This document shows, one piece after another, positions 19,206 through 28,585 of a DNA stretch of 64,000 bases. The translations under genes and the position numbers were made by a program. How positions within the stretch are numbered: the first letter of the stretch is position 1; the number at the start of each line of letters is the position of its first letter. The stretch lies in contig NZ_PYMI01000001.1 in assembly GCF_003025595.1 (NCBI RefSeq), positions 558,001-622,000 on the forward strand, read 5' to 3'. Under the pieces are notes generated by a model. The model was not told where the DNA came from. It searched no databases and saw nothing but the letters and a program-made list of their open reading frames with translations. Source of the stretch: Photobacterium ganghwense (lineage in GTDB: Bacteria; Pseudomonadota; Gammaproteobacteria; Enterobacterales; Vibrionaceae).

Positions 19206-20971
19206 CAGTCACCAAACTGGATACGATGCAACTGAGCGTAAGCACCGTCCTGCGCCAGCAGCTCCTGGTGAACGCCACGCTCGATAATATCACCTTCATC
19301 AACCACCAGGATCTGATCGGCATTTTCAATGGTCGACAGACGGTGGGCAATCACCACCACGGTACGGTCTTTCTGCAGCTCATCCAAGGCAGACTGGATC
19401 GCGCGCTCTGATTCGGTATCCAGAGCCGATGTGGCTTCATCCAGAATCAGAACCGGTGCATCGCGCAGCAAGGCACGGGCAATCGCGATTCGCTGACGCT
19501 GACCACCAGACAGGCTGACCCCGTTTTCGCCAATCACGGTATCCAGGCCATGTTCCATGTTGTTGATAAAGTCCATCGCATGGGCCAGCTCTGCCGCTTT
19601 TTCAATATCAGCGCGGCTGTATTGCTCACCGCTGGCGTACGCAATGTTGTTGGCAATGGTGTCGTTGAACAGGTGCACATTCTGCGACACAACCGCCACC
19701 TGCTCACGCAGGTTAGCCAGCTTGTAATCACAAATATTGCGGCCATCCAGAGTGATCTCACCGGAGTCAATGTCGTAGAAGCGGGTCAGCAGGTTGGCAA
19801 TGGTACTTTTCCCTGAACCCGAACGACCGACCAGCGCCAGTGTTTTACCGGCTGGCAGGTCAAAGCTGATATTACGCAGTGCCGGGGTATCTTTGGTCGG
19901 ATAAGTAAAGGTGACATTTTTCACCTGGATGTCGCCTTTGACACGCTTCGTTTCAAAAGTCCCTGTGTCTTTTTCCGCTTCCAGCTCCATCAGGCCAAAC
20001 AGTGTCTGACACGCTGCCATACCACGCTGGAACTGTGAGGTGACGTTCGTCAGGGCTTTAAGTGGGCGCATCAGACCAAACATCGAACCGAAAATCAGGG
20101 CGAAGGTACCTGGTGTCAGCGACTCACGCAGACTCTCGGTATTAGCAAGAATCAGAACCACGACCAGTGCCAGAGAAGCAATCACCTGAATCACCGGGTT
20201 AGCAATCGCCTGTGCCGACACCAGTTTCATGGTCTGCTGGCGCATGCGGTTGCTGACTTTTTCAAAGCGCTCCTGCTCTACCTGCTGACCACCGTAACTC
20301 AGCACCACTTTGTGGCCCTTGAGCATCTGCTCGGCAGACGAGGTAACAGACCCCATCGCATCCTGCATATTCTTCGAAATACGACGGAAACGCTTGGAAA
20401 CGACGCGAATACTGAACGCAACGACCGGCGCAATAATGAGCAGGATCGATGACAACTGCCAGCTGTTGTAAAACATGATAGCCATCAGCGCGATAATGGT
20501 CGCGCCTTCACGTACCAGACTGACTAGCGCACCACTGGTGGCTGAAGCGACCTGCTCTGAGTCATAGGTAATTCGCGACAGCAGCTTACCGGCCGATTCT
20601 TTGTCAAAAAAGCTGACCGGCATTTTCATGAAGTGGTTAAACATCTGACGGCGCATAGCCATGACGACATTGCCGGAAACCCATGCCAGGCAGTACGTCG
20701 ATACAAAACCGCTGACGCCGCGCAAAATCATCAGGCCCAACAAGTAAATCGGCATCATGGCCAGGAAATTAGATTCAAGGCTGCCCAGCCCACCGAAACT
20801 TTCGTCCATCAGCGGCTTAATCATGGAAAGCATCAGCGCGTCGCTGGCTGCATTGAGGATCAGGGCGACAACGGCAACGGCCAGTCCGGTTTTGTACAGA
20901 CTGATAGAGGGCCACAGTTGCTTAAACGTTTCCCAAGTGGATTGGTCTTTGGGTTGAATCATGGAAACCAT
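19205..20971 (-). CDS. msbA: Lipid A export ATP-binding/permease MsbA
   Basis: Homodimeric ABC flippase that moves core-lipid A from the inner to the outer leaflet of the cytoplasmic membrane. 588 residues. Six transmembrane helices occupy about 25-320. The nucleotide-binding domain has Walker [10 protein letters not shown] (about 383-391), the Q-loop, [16 protein letters not shown] and Walker [13 protein letters not shown], then the IAHRLSTI switch histidine. The first ATG is used; a second Met at residue 4 is an alternative. First gene of msbA-lpxK-ycaR-kdsB. The 157-bp gap to comEC probably holds its promoter. Confidence 0.98.
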   Translation of the reverse strand: MVSMIQPKDQSTWETFKQLWPSISLYKTGLAVAVVALILNAASDALMLSMIKPLMDESFGGLGSLESNFLAMMPIYLLGLMILRGVSGFVSTYCLAWVSGNVVMAMRRQMFNHFMKMPVSFFDKESAGKLLSRITYDSEQVASATSGALVSLVREGATIIALMAIMFYNSWQLSSILLIIAPVVAFSIRVVSKRFRRISKNMQDAMGSVTSSAEQMLKGHKVVLSYGGQQVEQERFEKVSNRMRQQTMKLVSAQAIANPVIQVIASLALVVVLILANTESLRESLTPGTFALIFGSMFGLMRPLKALTNVTSQFQRGMAACQTLFGLMELEAEKDTGTFETKRVKGDIQVKNVTFTYPTKDTPALRNISFDLPAGKTLALVGRSGSGKSTIANLLTRFYDIDSGEITLDGRNICDYKLANLREQVAVVSQNVHLFNDTIANNIAYASGEQYSRADIEKAAELAHAMDFINNMEHGLDTVIGENGVSLSGGQRQRIAIARALLRDAPVLILDEATSALDTESERAIQSALDELQKDRTVVVIAHRLSTIENADQILVVDEGDIIERGVHQELLAQDGAYAQLHRIQFGD

Positions 20972-21128
20972 ATTTTTTTGAAGTCAATTCCCGACATTCT
21001 ACTCGCTTACTGCGCGTGGACCAAATAAGTTAACAATTCTCATCACGAAACCGGTTGTTTTTCAAACAAAGCGGTTTATACCGCCAGTGAATTACAGCAA
21101 ACCATCATGTCAGCGCTAAACGCTTTTC

Positions 21129-23660
21129 TTAGTTCTCTACGCTGCTGTCTACCGGGCTGACTATCTGGTTCTCAGGACGAAACCAGGCCGCTTTGCGATC
21201 CTGTCGGTACCTTTCAACCTTGATACCATCAGCGGACATGGTCAATGTCACTTGTCCGGTCTCTGCCGTCGACAACCAGGGAATCCCCTGCGCCAGATAT
21301 CGCTGCCGGATACTTGCGGAGGGTAACTGCCAGGGATTGAATCGAGCAACAGACACCAAAGCATACTCCGGTGACATGGCTGACAACCAGGTAGCAGTCG
21401 AAGACGTTTGGCTGCCGTGATGTGGCACCAGCAAGATATCCGGCTGGAGATCAGGCTCCAGACGCGTCAGTAACAACTCTGATATCGCATCAATGTCACC
21501 GGTCAGCAACACCGTCACTGGAGCTCGATCACCGTTGAACCCTGTAGGGTCAGTGATTGCAACCACGCAAGAGTGCGGATTGGCCGCGCGTGCGACCTGT
21601 TTAGGTGGCCACACAGCACGAAATATTAGTCCCTGCCACTGCCATTGCTGCCCCCGTACACACGGCATAAACCCCGGGCGAACATCACTGCTGCGCCGCC
21701 ACACCGGCTTAAACCGTTCGATCACATAGTCGGTGCCCCCGGCGTGATCACTGTCGGCATGGCTGAGAATAAGCCCGTCCAGCTGAAATATCCCGCGCCG
21801 ATGCAGCACAGGTTCAATCACTGAACTGGCAATACTCCCCTGTGGCCAACGGTTGCCTGTGTCATAAAGCACCGCGCGACCATTACGCTCGATCACAACC
21901 GCCAGGCCGTGTCCGACATCCAGCAGGTCCACGGTCCAGGGCATGGGCGTTGACTGCTGTTGTCGTTCAATTGACATCGGCTGTTCCACCAACAGCCCTG
22001 CCGACTGTTGAACCTCAAACGGAGTGAATAACTCAGGTACGAATGGCAAGCGCGCCGCATTCCCCCACAGCAAGACAAGCAACACCCCAGATAGCAGCAA
22101 CGCTGGGAAGCGCTTCCACGGCAACAACCAGAATGCGATGACCAACGCAGTAACGCCGATAATCACCGGTCCGCCGTTCAGACTGATAGGCCACCAGGTT
22201 CCCTGACTGAAACGGGCAATAAACAGTGCCAGTTCCAGACTCCGGTCAGCCAGCATCCACAGCCATGCTGCTCCCGCTGGCCAGAACGACAGTAATAATG
22301 CCAACAAAACCAGTGGCACTGTCACCATGCTTACCCAAGGCACCACCAGAAAGTTGACTAATGGCGCCAGTGGAGCAAAGCCACCAAACCCGACCCACTG
22401 AACCGGCAACATCAGACACAACAACGCCGCCTGCATCAGTGCAAGGCTGACGAGTTTTTCACGCCATTGCTGCCACCCGGTTTGTCCGGCGCGTTGCTGG
22501 GGTCGGATTCCGCTGGCGGCGGCCAGTAAAATCACCAGCACCGCGATAAATGATAACCAAAAGCCCATGGCATAACTGGCCAACGGATTGATTGCCAGAC
22601 TAACCGCAAACACCACCAGCAAAATATGCCAGCCAGACCATACAATAGCCTGGCGCAACAATAGCAAAACCATACTGCTCATCAGCAATGCGCGAACCGT
22701 GGGATGGCTGAATCCGGCCAGCCACGCATATAACAGCCCGGCGAGCAGACCCAGCCAGATTGGCAACCACTGCCAGGCAGCATGGTCCGGCAACACGCCG
22801 CGCAGCCGTCGTCCAATGCCCCAGCCGCACAGCACCGCCAGACCAATATGCAAACCAGAGATCGCCATCAGGTGCGCCAGCCCGCTATCTCTCAGCAGTG
22901 CCCACTCCGAATCCCCGAGCAAATCCCGATAACCAAAACTCAATGCCAGCAAATAGGGCTGATACTCCAGCACTTGAGTGCGCTCCAACGCCTGTTCAAA
23001 GGCCAATTGCCGCCACCGAGCCAGAGTATCTGTATTATCTTTAAGGCGATGGCCGCCAACAACGATGCCGGTTCCGTGAATGCCCTGACCAACAAAGTGA
23101 CGTTCTTTATCATAACCCGCACTGTTTACCCGCCCGGCAGGTGGCCGGAGGCGAACTTCCAGTTGCCACAATTCACCAGGCCGCAATTCGGGAAGTGGTT
23201 CAACCAATGTTTCTGCAACCGGCCAGCGTAGTTGCAGGCGCAGCGTCTTAGGCTGATACACTGCACTATCATGCACAGGCCGTGTTGGTGACGGCTCAGC
23301 GACGGGTGCCGTGCTCGCTGGATTCAGCGTAAAATCAGGGTTATGACGCCATGTTTCAGACGAAACAAATTCGAACACTGTATTGTTTTTACGAACATTT
23401 AAAAGGCTGCGAACTTCACCAACTATGATAATATTCCCAGCCTCTACAGCGGCAAATTGAACTTTCTTGAGGTAGCTGGTGGCGGAAACATTCGCCAAAA
23501 GTGCACCGAATGCGACATAGATCAAAAGATTCAGTCGAAAATAGGCACACACTAGCCCGCCTATCAGACACAGTGTCATAGTTGCATGGTAACTTGGCAA
23601 TGCTGGCCAGAAATGCAACGAAAGAAGTCCGATTGCCATAGCGGCTGCGCCTTGCAACAT
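21129..23660 (-). CDS. comEC: DNA internalisation protein ComEC/Rec2
   Basis: Inner-membrane channel that brings single-stranded DNA into the cytoplasm during natural transformation. 843 residues, a full-length form. An N-terminal membrane segment and an OB-fold-like DUF4131 region occupy about 1-200. The competence domain has SGLAHLMAISGLHIGLAVL (about 260-280) and a run of transmembrane helices. The C-terminal third is a metallo-beta-lactamase-like domain with LILSHADSDHAGGTDYVI, LLTGDID and LVPHHGSQTSS, which hold the metal ligands. It lies upstream of msbA, the conserved enteric/vibrio order, and is divergent from a DUF2062 gene 31 bp away. Confidence 0.96.
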   Translation of the reverse strand: MLQGAAAMAIGLLSLHFWPALPSYHATMTLCLIGGLVCAYFRLNLLIYVAFGALLANVSATSYLKKVQFAAVEAGNIIIVGEVRSLLNVRKNNTVFEFVSSETWRHNPDFTLNPASTAPVAEPSPTRPVHDSAVYQPKTLRLQLRWPVAETLVEPLPELRPGELWQLEVRLRPPAGRVNSAGYDKERHFVGQGIHGTGIVVGGHRLKDNTDTLARWRQLAFEQALERTQVLEYQPYLLALSFGYRDLLGDSEWALLRDSGLAHLMAISGLHIGLAVLCGWGIGRRLRGVLPDHAAWQWLPIWLGLLAGLLYAWLAGFSHPTVRALLMSSMVLLLLRQAIVWSGWHILLVVFAVSLAINPLASYAMGFWLSFIAVLVILLAAASGIRPQQRAGQTGWQQWREKLVSLALMQAALLCLMLPVQWVGFGGFAPLAPLVNFLVVPWVSMVTVPLVLLALLLSFWPAGAAWLWMLADRSLELALFIARFSQGTWWPISLNGGPVIIGVTALVIAFWLLPWKRFPALLLSGVLLVLLWGNAARLPFVPELFTPFEVQQSAGLLVEQPMSIERQQQSTPMPWTVDLLDVGHGLAVVIERNGRAVLYDTGNRWPQGSIASSVIEPVLHRRGIFQLDGLILSHADSDHAGGTDYVIERFKPVWRRSSDVRPGFMPCVRGQQWQWQGLIFRAVWPPKQVARAANPHSCVVAITDPTGFNGDRAPVTVLLTGDIDAISELLLTRLEPDLQPDILLVPHHGSQTSSTATWLSAMSPEYALVSVARFNPWQLPSASIRQRYLAQGIPWLSTAETGQVTLTMSADGIKVERYRQDRKAAWFRPENQIVSPVDSSVEN

Positions 23661-23691
23661 ATCAAGTCAGCCTTGGAAAAAAAGAACGACA

Positions 23692-24210
23692 ATGCCCAGA
23701 CAAGTAATCAAACGAATGATGCCGAGCCATGAGGTGATTAAGCGGCAAAAAGCGCTGAAAATCTTTGGCAACGTGCTCTATAACCCTAACCTGTGGTGTC
23801 TGAACCGCCGCTCGGCCTCTGGGGCCTTTGCTGTCGGTTTGTTTATGGCATTTGTTCCTCTTCCCAGTCAGATGATTATGGCTGCAGGCCTGGCTATCCT
23901 TTTTAGCGTTAACCTCCCTTTGTCGGTCTGTCTTGTATGGGTGAGTAACCCGATAACCATGCCGGTTCTGTTCTACGGCGCTTACAAAATTGGCGCCTGG
24001 CTGCTGAATACCCCCCATCAGTCGTTCCATTTTGAACTGTCGTGGGATTTCCTGATGAGTCAGATGAACCAGATTGGACCTCCTTTCCTGCTCGGTTGCA
24101 TGATTTGCGGCGTAGGATGTGCGTTGGTTGGTTACTTCGGCATTCGTGGCTTGTGGCGTTACTCGGTAGTGCGCAGCTGGCAGAAACGTAAATTCCGGGT
24201 ATTGCGTTAA
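23692..24210 (+). CDS. DUF2062 membrane protein
   Basis: 172 residues with two or three hydrophobic helices (about 44-85 and 128-152). DUF2062 features are the basic N terminus, NRRSASGAFAVGLFMAFVPLPSQM, the FSVNLPLSVCLVWVSNPITMPVLFYGAYKIG core and the C-terminal helix followed by a basic tail. The function of DUF2062 is unknown; the domain is often near envelope genes or fused to glycosyltransferases. Divergent from comEC across a 31-base gap, so the two must share a very compact control region. Confidence 0.85.
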   Translation: MPRQVIKRMMPSHEVIKRQKALKIFGNVLYNPNLWCLNRRSASGAFAVGLFMAFVPLPSQMIMAAGLAILFSVNLPLSVCLVWVSNPITMPVLFYGAYKIGAWLLNTPHQSFHFELSWDFLMSQMNQIGPPFLLGCMICGVGCALVGYFGIRGLWRYSVVRSWQKRKFRVLR

Positions 24211-24250
24211 AAACGCCCGATTAAAACTGTACAAGCGATATGTGCAAATA

Positions 24251-24278
24251 AAAAAACCTCGCCGATGCGAGGTTTTTT
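24251..24278. terminator. Bidirectional terminator after the DUF2062 gene
   Basis: Twelve-base-pair stem AAAAAACCTCGC / GCGAGGTTTTTT with loop CGAT, T-rich on both strands. Confidence 0.92.
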
Positions 24279-24295
24279 TATGCTGCGCGCCATGA

Positions 24296-24388
24296 TCAAA
24301 TCAATGCTTTCCCGACCAGCTGATTCATCACCGGAATCCACACTACGAAAAACCGGTCAGCCGCACTGGCATTCACGAAATTTTGCAT
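24296..24388 (-). CDS. Possible small protein of 30-34 residues (unsupported by homology)
   Basis: Minus-strand frame from ATG 24388 to TGA at 24296 reads MQNFVNASAADRFFVVWIPV followed by MNQLVGKALI. A GTG at 24400 would add four residues, and the frame is open for about 14 more codons upstream with plausible protein-like text (ISYLWRVLRASKKV). GAGAG lies five bases before the ATG, and the unit would end at the 24251-24278 terminator. It could be a real small gene, a remnant or chance. I recognise no family. Confidence 0.25.
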   Translation of the reverse strand: MQNFVNASAADRFFVVWIPVMNQLVGKALI

Positions 24389-24523
24389 GGCGGCTCTCAC
24401 TTTCTTTGATGCTCTCAGTACTCTCCACAGATAACTGATTTCAGCCTACGCGTCTGGTTACGGTTCACGTTGCTGATTTTAATGAGTAGCTCTAGTCTGA
24501 ACAGACTGAGAATACAAAACAAC

Positions 24524-24551
24524 AAGGCCGGACTGCTACCAGTCCGGCCTT
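24524..24551 (-). terminator. Terminator of the lolCDE operon
   Basis: Eleven-base-pair stem AAGGCCGGACT / AGTCCGGCCTT. The minus-strand tail GTTGTTTTGTATT is T-rich but interrupted. It lies about 130 bases past the lolE stop. Confidence 0.75.
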
Positions 24552-24684
24552 GGTTAATCGAGCCGAGAAAGAAATCAGCTCATGCCTTTTAGAGGCAATG
24601 TCAGCTGAATCACATCCAGCGCCATCAATGACAGCACCATCAATTCAATGCCATCATTAACAGATAGCCACTCCAGGTTTTCGC

Positions 24685-25929
24685 TTACTTCGCACTCAGT
24701 ACTGTGGCCGGGTGCAGGCGGCTTGCCCGTCGCGCGGGATACCAGGTAGCCATAAAACTCAGTGCTACCGCCGTTAGGGTTACCAGCATGACATCAGAGA
24801 ACGCCAGCTGAGTTGGCAGAAAGTCGACGAAATAGATATCGCCTGACAGGAACTGGTGGCCAATTATCCCTTCCAGCTGCCTGACCATTGCTGTGAGATT
24901 AACCGCCACCAGCGATCCCAACACCGAACCAGCGAGACTGCCGACCACTCCGGACAGAATACCGTGCCAGACAAAAATCGAGCGCACCAGACGATCATTC
25001 GCCCCCATGGTACGTAAAATCGCAATATCTGCCGCCCGGTCTTTTACTGCCATCATCAGTGTTGACACTATGTTAAAACACGCCACCCCGATCACCAGTA
25101 CCATCACCAGATACATAATGGTGCGTACCATCTGAATATCGCGGTACAGATAACCGTATTTCTGATTCCAGCTTTTCAGGTACACATACACCGGCAGGGT
25201 GTAGCCCACTTCCCGCACAATGTGCTGGGCATCCAACACCTCATCGACGTTCAGCTCAATCCCGGTGATCCCGGTGCCCATTGACAGGTACTCCTGCGCA
25301 TCAGCCAGTGGTACCAGCGCAAAGTTATGGTCAATCTGACCCGCCAGAGCAAGCAGTCCCGATACCTGCAGACGAATCCGGTGTGGTGCCTTCAGGCGGG
25401 CTTCCGGATCCGGATTAGGGATCATCGCCGTGATCCAGTCACCGACTTCAATCCCCAGCTTGTCTGCAACCCCCTGCCCCAGAATCACCTGCTGCTTACC
25501 GGATTCCAGACGCTCCCAGGCACCGTCTTTCACATAAGACGGCAAGGCACTGACCTTCGGTTGCATCGTCGGATCCACACCGCGCACTTCCACGGCTTTC
25601 AGACTGCTGCCTTTCTCAAGCAGCGCTGTAAACTGGATATAGGGCGCAGCAGCCGTCACCCGAGGGTGTTCTTCAACCTTGGCCAGAATCGGCTGCCAGT
25701 CAACAAACGGGGGTTTCACGGCTTCCAGCTCGCCGTGAGGGATCACAGACAGCACTCGGTTTTGCAGCTCACGCTCAAAACCGTTCATGGCCGACAGACC
25801 AATAATGATCACCGCCACGCCGACCGCGATGCCCAGCGTTGATGAAATGGAGATAAACGACACCATCCGGTTACGCTGACGAGCGCGACTGAAACGGCTG
25901 CCAATAAATAACGAAAGCGGGTTGAACAT
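24685..25929 (-). CDS. lolE: Lipoprotein-releasing ABC transporter permease LolE
   Basis: Inner-membrane subunit of LolCDE, which extracts mature outer-membrane lipoproteins and hands them to LolA. 414 residues: one N-terminal transmembrane helix after FIGSRFSRARQRNRMVSFIS, a large periplasmic domain, and three C-terminal helices with the FtsX-like permease fold (MVLVIGVACFNIVSTLMMAV, AILRTMGAND). LolE rather than LolC is judged from gene order and from the FNPLSLFIGSRFSRARQRN start. The ATG overlaps the lolD stop by one base. Confidence 0.95.
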   Translation of the reverse strand: MFNPLSLFIGSRFSRARQRNRMVSFISISSTLGIAVGVAVIIIGLSAMNGFERELQNRVLSVIPHGELEAVKPPFVDWQPILAKVEEHPRVTAAAPYIQFTALLEKGSSLKAVEVRGVDPTMQPKVSALPSYVKDGAWERLESGKQQVILGQGVADKLGIEVGDWITAMIPNPDPEARLKAPHRIRLQVSGLLALAGQIDHNFALVPLADAQEYLSMGTGITGIELNVDEVLDAQHIVREVGYTLPVYVYLKSWNQKYGYLYRDIQMVRTIMYLVMVLVIGVACFNIVSTLMMAVKDRAADIAILRTMGANDRLVRSIFVWHGILSGVVGSLAGSVLGSLVAVNLTAMVRQLEGIIGHQFLSGDIYFVDFLPTQLAFSDVMLVTLTAVALSFMATWYPARRASRLHPATVLSAK

Positions 25930-26618
25930 CAGGCTACCTCAACATCCACCAGTTCACCGTCCTGCATGTGCATGCAACGATCCAGCTTACCAGCTAACTC
26001 ATTGTCGTGAGTCACCACCAGAAACGCTGTCCCTGATTCTTTGTTCAGACGACGCATCAAATCGTAAATTTCCAGTGCCGTTTTGTGGTCCAGATTGCCG
26101 GTTGGCTCATCCGCCAAAACCAGCGACGGCTTGTTAACCAGTGCTCGGGCAATGGCAACACGCTGGCGTTCGCCCCCGCTCAACTCGGAAGGTCGGTGTT
26201 CCAGACGGTGAGACAATCCCACCAGCTCCAGAATCTGATTAGCCTGCTCTCTGGCACTGGCTGGTGATACCCCACCAATCAACAGCGGCATGGCCACGTT
26301 TTCCACCGCGCTGAAATCTGCCAGCAAGTGATGGAACTGGTACACAAAGCCGATTTCCTGATTTCGCAGCTTGGCTTGCTTGTTGGCGCTCAGCGTATTG
26401 AGCTGCTGCCCTTTAAAATACACATCGCCTGCACTGGGTTCATCCAGCGCGCCCAACAGATGAAGCAGCGTACTTTTACCGGAACCCGACGCACCGACAA
26501 TGCCGACAAGCTCCCCAGCTTTCAGAGTAAATCCGACGCCTTTCAGTACTTCGGTTTCCAGCTGGGCTTCACGGTAGACCTTACGAAGATCCTGACAAAC
26601 TAATAACGGATTACTCAT
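25929..26618 (-). CDS. lolD: Lipoprotein-releasing ABC transporter ATPase LolD
   Basis: Cytoplasmic ATPase of LolCDE. 229 residues with Walker [10 protein letters not shown] (about 42-50), the lolD-typical [16 protein letters not shown], signature [15 protein letters not shown] and Walker [13 protein letters not shown] followed by the switch His in VVTHDNELA. It overlaps lolC by eight bases upstream and lolE by one base downstream, so the three are translationally coupled. Confidence 0.97.
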   Translation of the reverse strand: MSNPLLVCQDLRKVYREAQLETEVLKGVGFTLKAGELVGIVGASGSGKSTLLHLLGALDEPSAGDVYFKGQQLNTLSANKQAKLRNQEIGFVYQFHHLLADFSAVENVAMPLLIGGVSPASAREQANQILELVGLSHRLEHRPSELSGGERQRVAIARALVNKPSLVLADEPTGNLDHKTALEIYDLMRRLNKESGTAFLVVTHDNELAGKLDRCMHMQDGELVDVEVA

Positions 26619-27819
26619 AACGAAGTGCCTCAGCAGGACGTACCAATGCCGCCCGGTAAGAAGGAAAAACAGTTGCCAGCAGACTCAGCAGAATAGCACC
26701 GACAATCACAACAAGAATTTGTAAAGGTTCGATCACCACTGGCAGATGGCCGCCGGTAGTGATGAAGTTGACCCCGAAGAAGGACATCAGGGTATTGAGG
26801 TTAGATGCCAGCAGTGTGCCCAGAATACCGCCAAACATCGCGCCAATGACACCGCTGCTGGCGCCCTGAACCATAAAGACCATCAGAACCTGATTGCTGG
26901 TCATGCCCTGGGTTTTCAGAATGGCCACTTCGGCCTGCTTCTCCATGACTACCATAATCAGCGCAGAGATGATGTTAAACGCCGCAACCCCGATGATCAG
27001 CCCCAGCATCAGTCCCATCATGTTCTTTTCCATTTTAACGGCCTGAAACAGCTCACCGCGTTGCTCGCGCCAGTCAGACCACTGCAGGTCATCCGGCAGC
27101 GCACGGGTCGCCAGTTCAGACACCACAAACGGGTCATCAACAAACAAGCGCCAGCCGCTAATCTCGCCCGGCTTCAGCCGTAACAAACGTCCAGCATCAT
27201 CAATGTGCGTCAGCACCATCTGGTTATCGACGTCGGAGCCGGTATTGTAAACCCCGGCAACCTCGAAATTACGTTGGCTCGGAATACGGCCCAGTGGCGT
27301 ATACTGGCTGGCACTGGTCACCATCAGGCGCACTTTGTCACCGACATCAACGCCGAGCTGCATGGCAAGCCCCTGCCCCAGAATCACCTTGTAGCTGCCG
27401 GATTCCAGCTCAGCCAGATCACCCCGCACCACGTAATAACTAATCGGCTCGAAGCCTTTCGGATCGACACCCAGCACCATACCTGCAGCCAGCGAACGGG
27501 CACTTTGCAGCACCGCTTCACTGCGGGTCAGAGGCGTAACCACACCGACATGCGGTATCGTCGTCAGGGCTTCGGGAGGCTGTGCGGTCCGGGTCAGGTG
27601 GCCAGCCGGTGACGATATCACCGCCTGCGGCATCACACCCAGAATGCGCTCTTTGAGCTGCTGCTCAAAACCATTCATCACAGAAAGCACGGTCACCAAT
27701 GACAGGACACCTATCGTGATGCCTGCGGTAGACATATAGGATACAAACCGACTGAAACGATCGCCTGAGCGACCCCGGAGATAGCGCAATCCTATAAAAA
27801 ACGAAACGGGATGAAACAT
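26611..27819 (-). CDS. lolC: Lipoprotein-releasing ABC transporter permease LolC
   Basis: Inner-membrane subunit of LolCDE that recruits LolA through its periplasmic Hook. 402 residues from the chosen start [17 protein letters not shown], which matches the usual LolC N terminus; an in-frame ATG at 27864 would add 15 residues and neither has a strong ribosome binding site. It has one N-terminal helix ([19 protein letters not shown] follows), a periplasmic domain, and three C-terminal helices with [21 protein letters not shown] and [12 protein letters not shown]. First gene of lolCDE; divergent from the PilZ-like gene. Confidence 0.95.
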   Translation of the reverse strand: MFHPVSFFIGLRYLRGRSGDRFSRFVSYMSTAGITIGVLSLVTVLSVMNGFEQQLKERILGVMPQAVISSPAGHLTRTAQPPEALTTIPHVGVVTPLTRSEAVLQSARSLAAGMVLGVDPKGFEPISYYVVRGDLAELESGSYKVILGQGLAMQLGVDVGDKVRLMVTSASQYTPLGRIPSQRNFEVAGVYNTGSDVDNQMVLTHIDDAGRLLRLKPGEISGWRLFVDDPFVVSELATRALPDDLQWSDWREQRGELFQAVKMEKNMMGLMLGLIIGVAAFNIISALIMVVMEKQAEVAILKTQGMTSNQVLMVFMVQGASSGVIGAMFGGILGTLLASNLNTLMSFFGVNFITTGGHLPVVIEPLQILVVIVGAILLSLLATVFPSYRAALVRPAEALRYE

Positions 27820-28010
27820 ATGAGTAAAGAAGAAACCATCCGGAATAATACTGCCAGCAAGCATACCTGTTGCAGCGCATGATTACCAACGAAGCGGGTA
27901 AAACTAATGTAAAAACAGGAGCTAAAAACGCCACTCTCTCAGAAGCTGACTTGCCCCAGACCGGCAGCTAAGTGATAATCGAAGAATAGTTAATGAAATG
28001 CGAGTGCGAC

Positions 28011-28583
28011 ATGAACCAGGACGAATATTTTTCAGTCCATGCAGGGTTAACCATTAATGTAGAGCCCCTGTCCCCCAATGAGGCGGTACCGGACGAAACA
28101 CACTTTCCGCAGGAAATCCCGCCACTGTTTCGTGTCGCCAGTGAATGCAGCGGATTAGACGATAACCTTGATCGCACGCTGTCGCAGTTTAATAAAGAGC
28201 AGTATCAAGCACTGACCCAGTACCTGGCCGCCCAAAACAGCAAAATCAACCTGCTCCTGTTGTACGTACTGTCGCAGCAGAATGACCCGGCATTTCGCTA
28301 CACCACCACGACCTTCGGGGCCAGCCGTCTGTCTTATTCCTCCGCCCAGCCTTTAACACCGGGTCAGGCTGTTCGCCTTAAACTATTTTTGGAACAACCG
28401 GCAGCGGCCGTCTATGCCTATGCTGAAGTCTGTGAATGCCAAGCTCTGGATCAGCAGTATGATATCTCGCTGCGCTATACGCGCCTTCAGGAAGAAGACC
28501 GCGATCTGCTGATACGGGCAGCCCTGTATTTCCAACAAAAAATTCTGCGCCAGCGCGCGCAACAGCGCTCAGATAATTCGTAA
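28011..28583 (+). CDS. PilZ-like protein (PlzB-type) next to mfd
   Basis: 190 residues from ATG 28011 (MNQDEYFSVHAGLTINVEPL); an in-frame ATG at 27993 would add six. I place it with the vibrio protein PlzB, whose gene sits immediately before mfd, mainly on context and overall layout. An N-terminal helical part is followed by a beta-barrel-like C-terminal half (FGASRLSYSSAQPLTPGQAVRLKLFLE). The classic c-di-GMP-binding motifs RxxxR and (D/N)xSxxG are not seen in clear form, so binding may be lost. The stop is two bases before mfd, so the two are probably co-transcribed. Confidence 0.7.
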   Translation: MNQDEYFSVHAGLTINVEPLSPNEAVPDETHFPQEIPPLFRVASECSGLDDNLDRTLSQFNKEQYQALTQYLAAQNSKINLLLLYVLSQQNDPAFRYTTTTFGASRLSYSSAQPLTPGQAVRLKLFLEQPAAAVYAYAEVCECQALDQQYDISLRYTRLQEEDRDLLIRAALYFQQKILRQRAQQRSDNS

Positions 28584-28585
28584 TC

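Larger units (their letters stand above)
24211..24684. other. 474-bp region between convergent DUF2062 and lolE genes
   Basis: Carries two terminators (24251-24278 and 24524-24551), a possible very small minus-strand gene (24296-24388), an AGTCTG/CAGACT palindrome (24494-24507) and a short 14-15 bp periodic tract CCATCAATGACAGCA / CCATCAATTCAATG / CCATCATTAACAGA (24622-24664). Confidence 0.5.

Noticed and set aside
23662..24234. 190-codon minus-strand open frame opposite the DUF2062 gene
   Set aside because: DUF2062 pattern on the plus strand is convincing; the antisense product is polar and unlike any family.
24575..24640. 21-codon minus-strand frame starting at ATG 24640
   Set aside because: No ribosome binding site; listed only as part of a low-interest finding.
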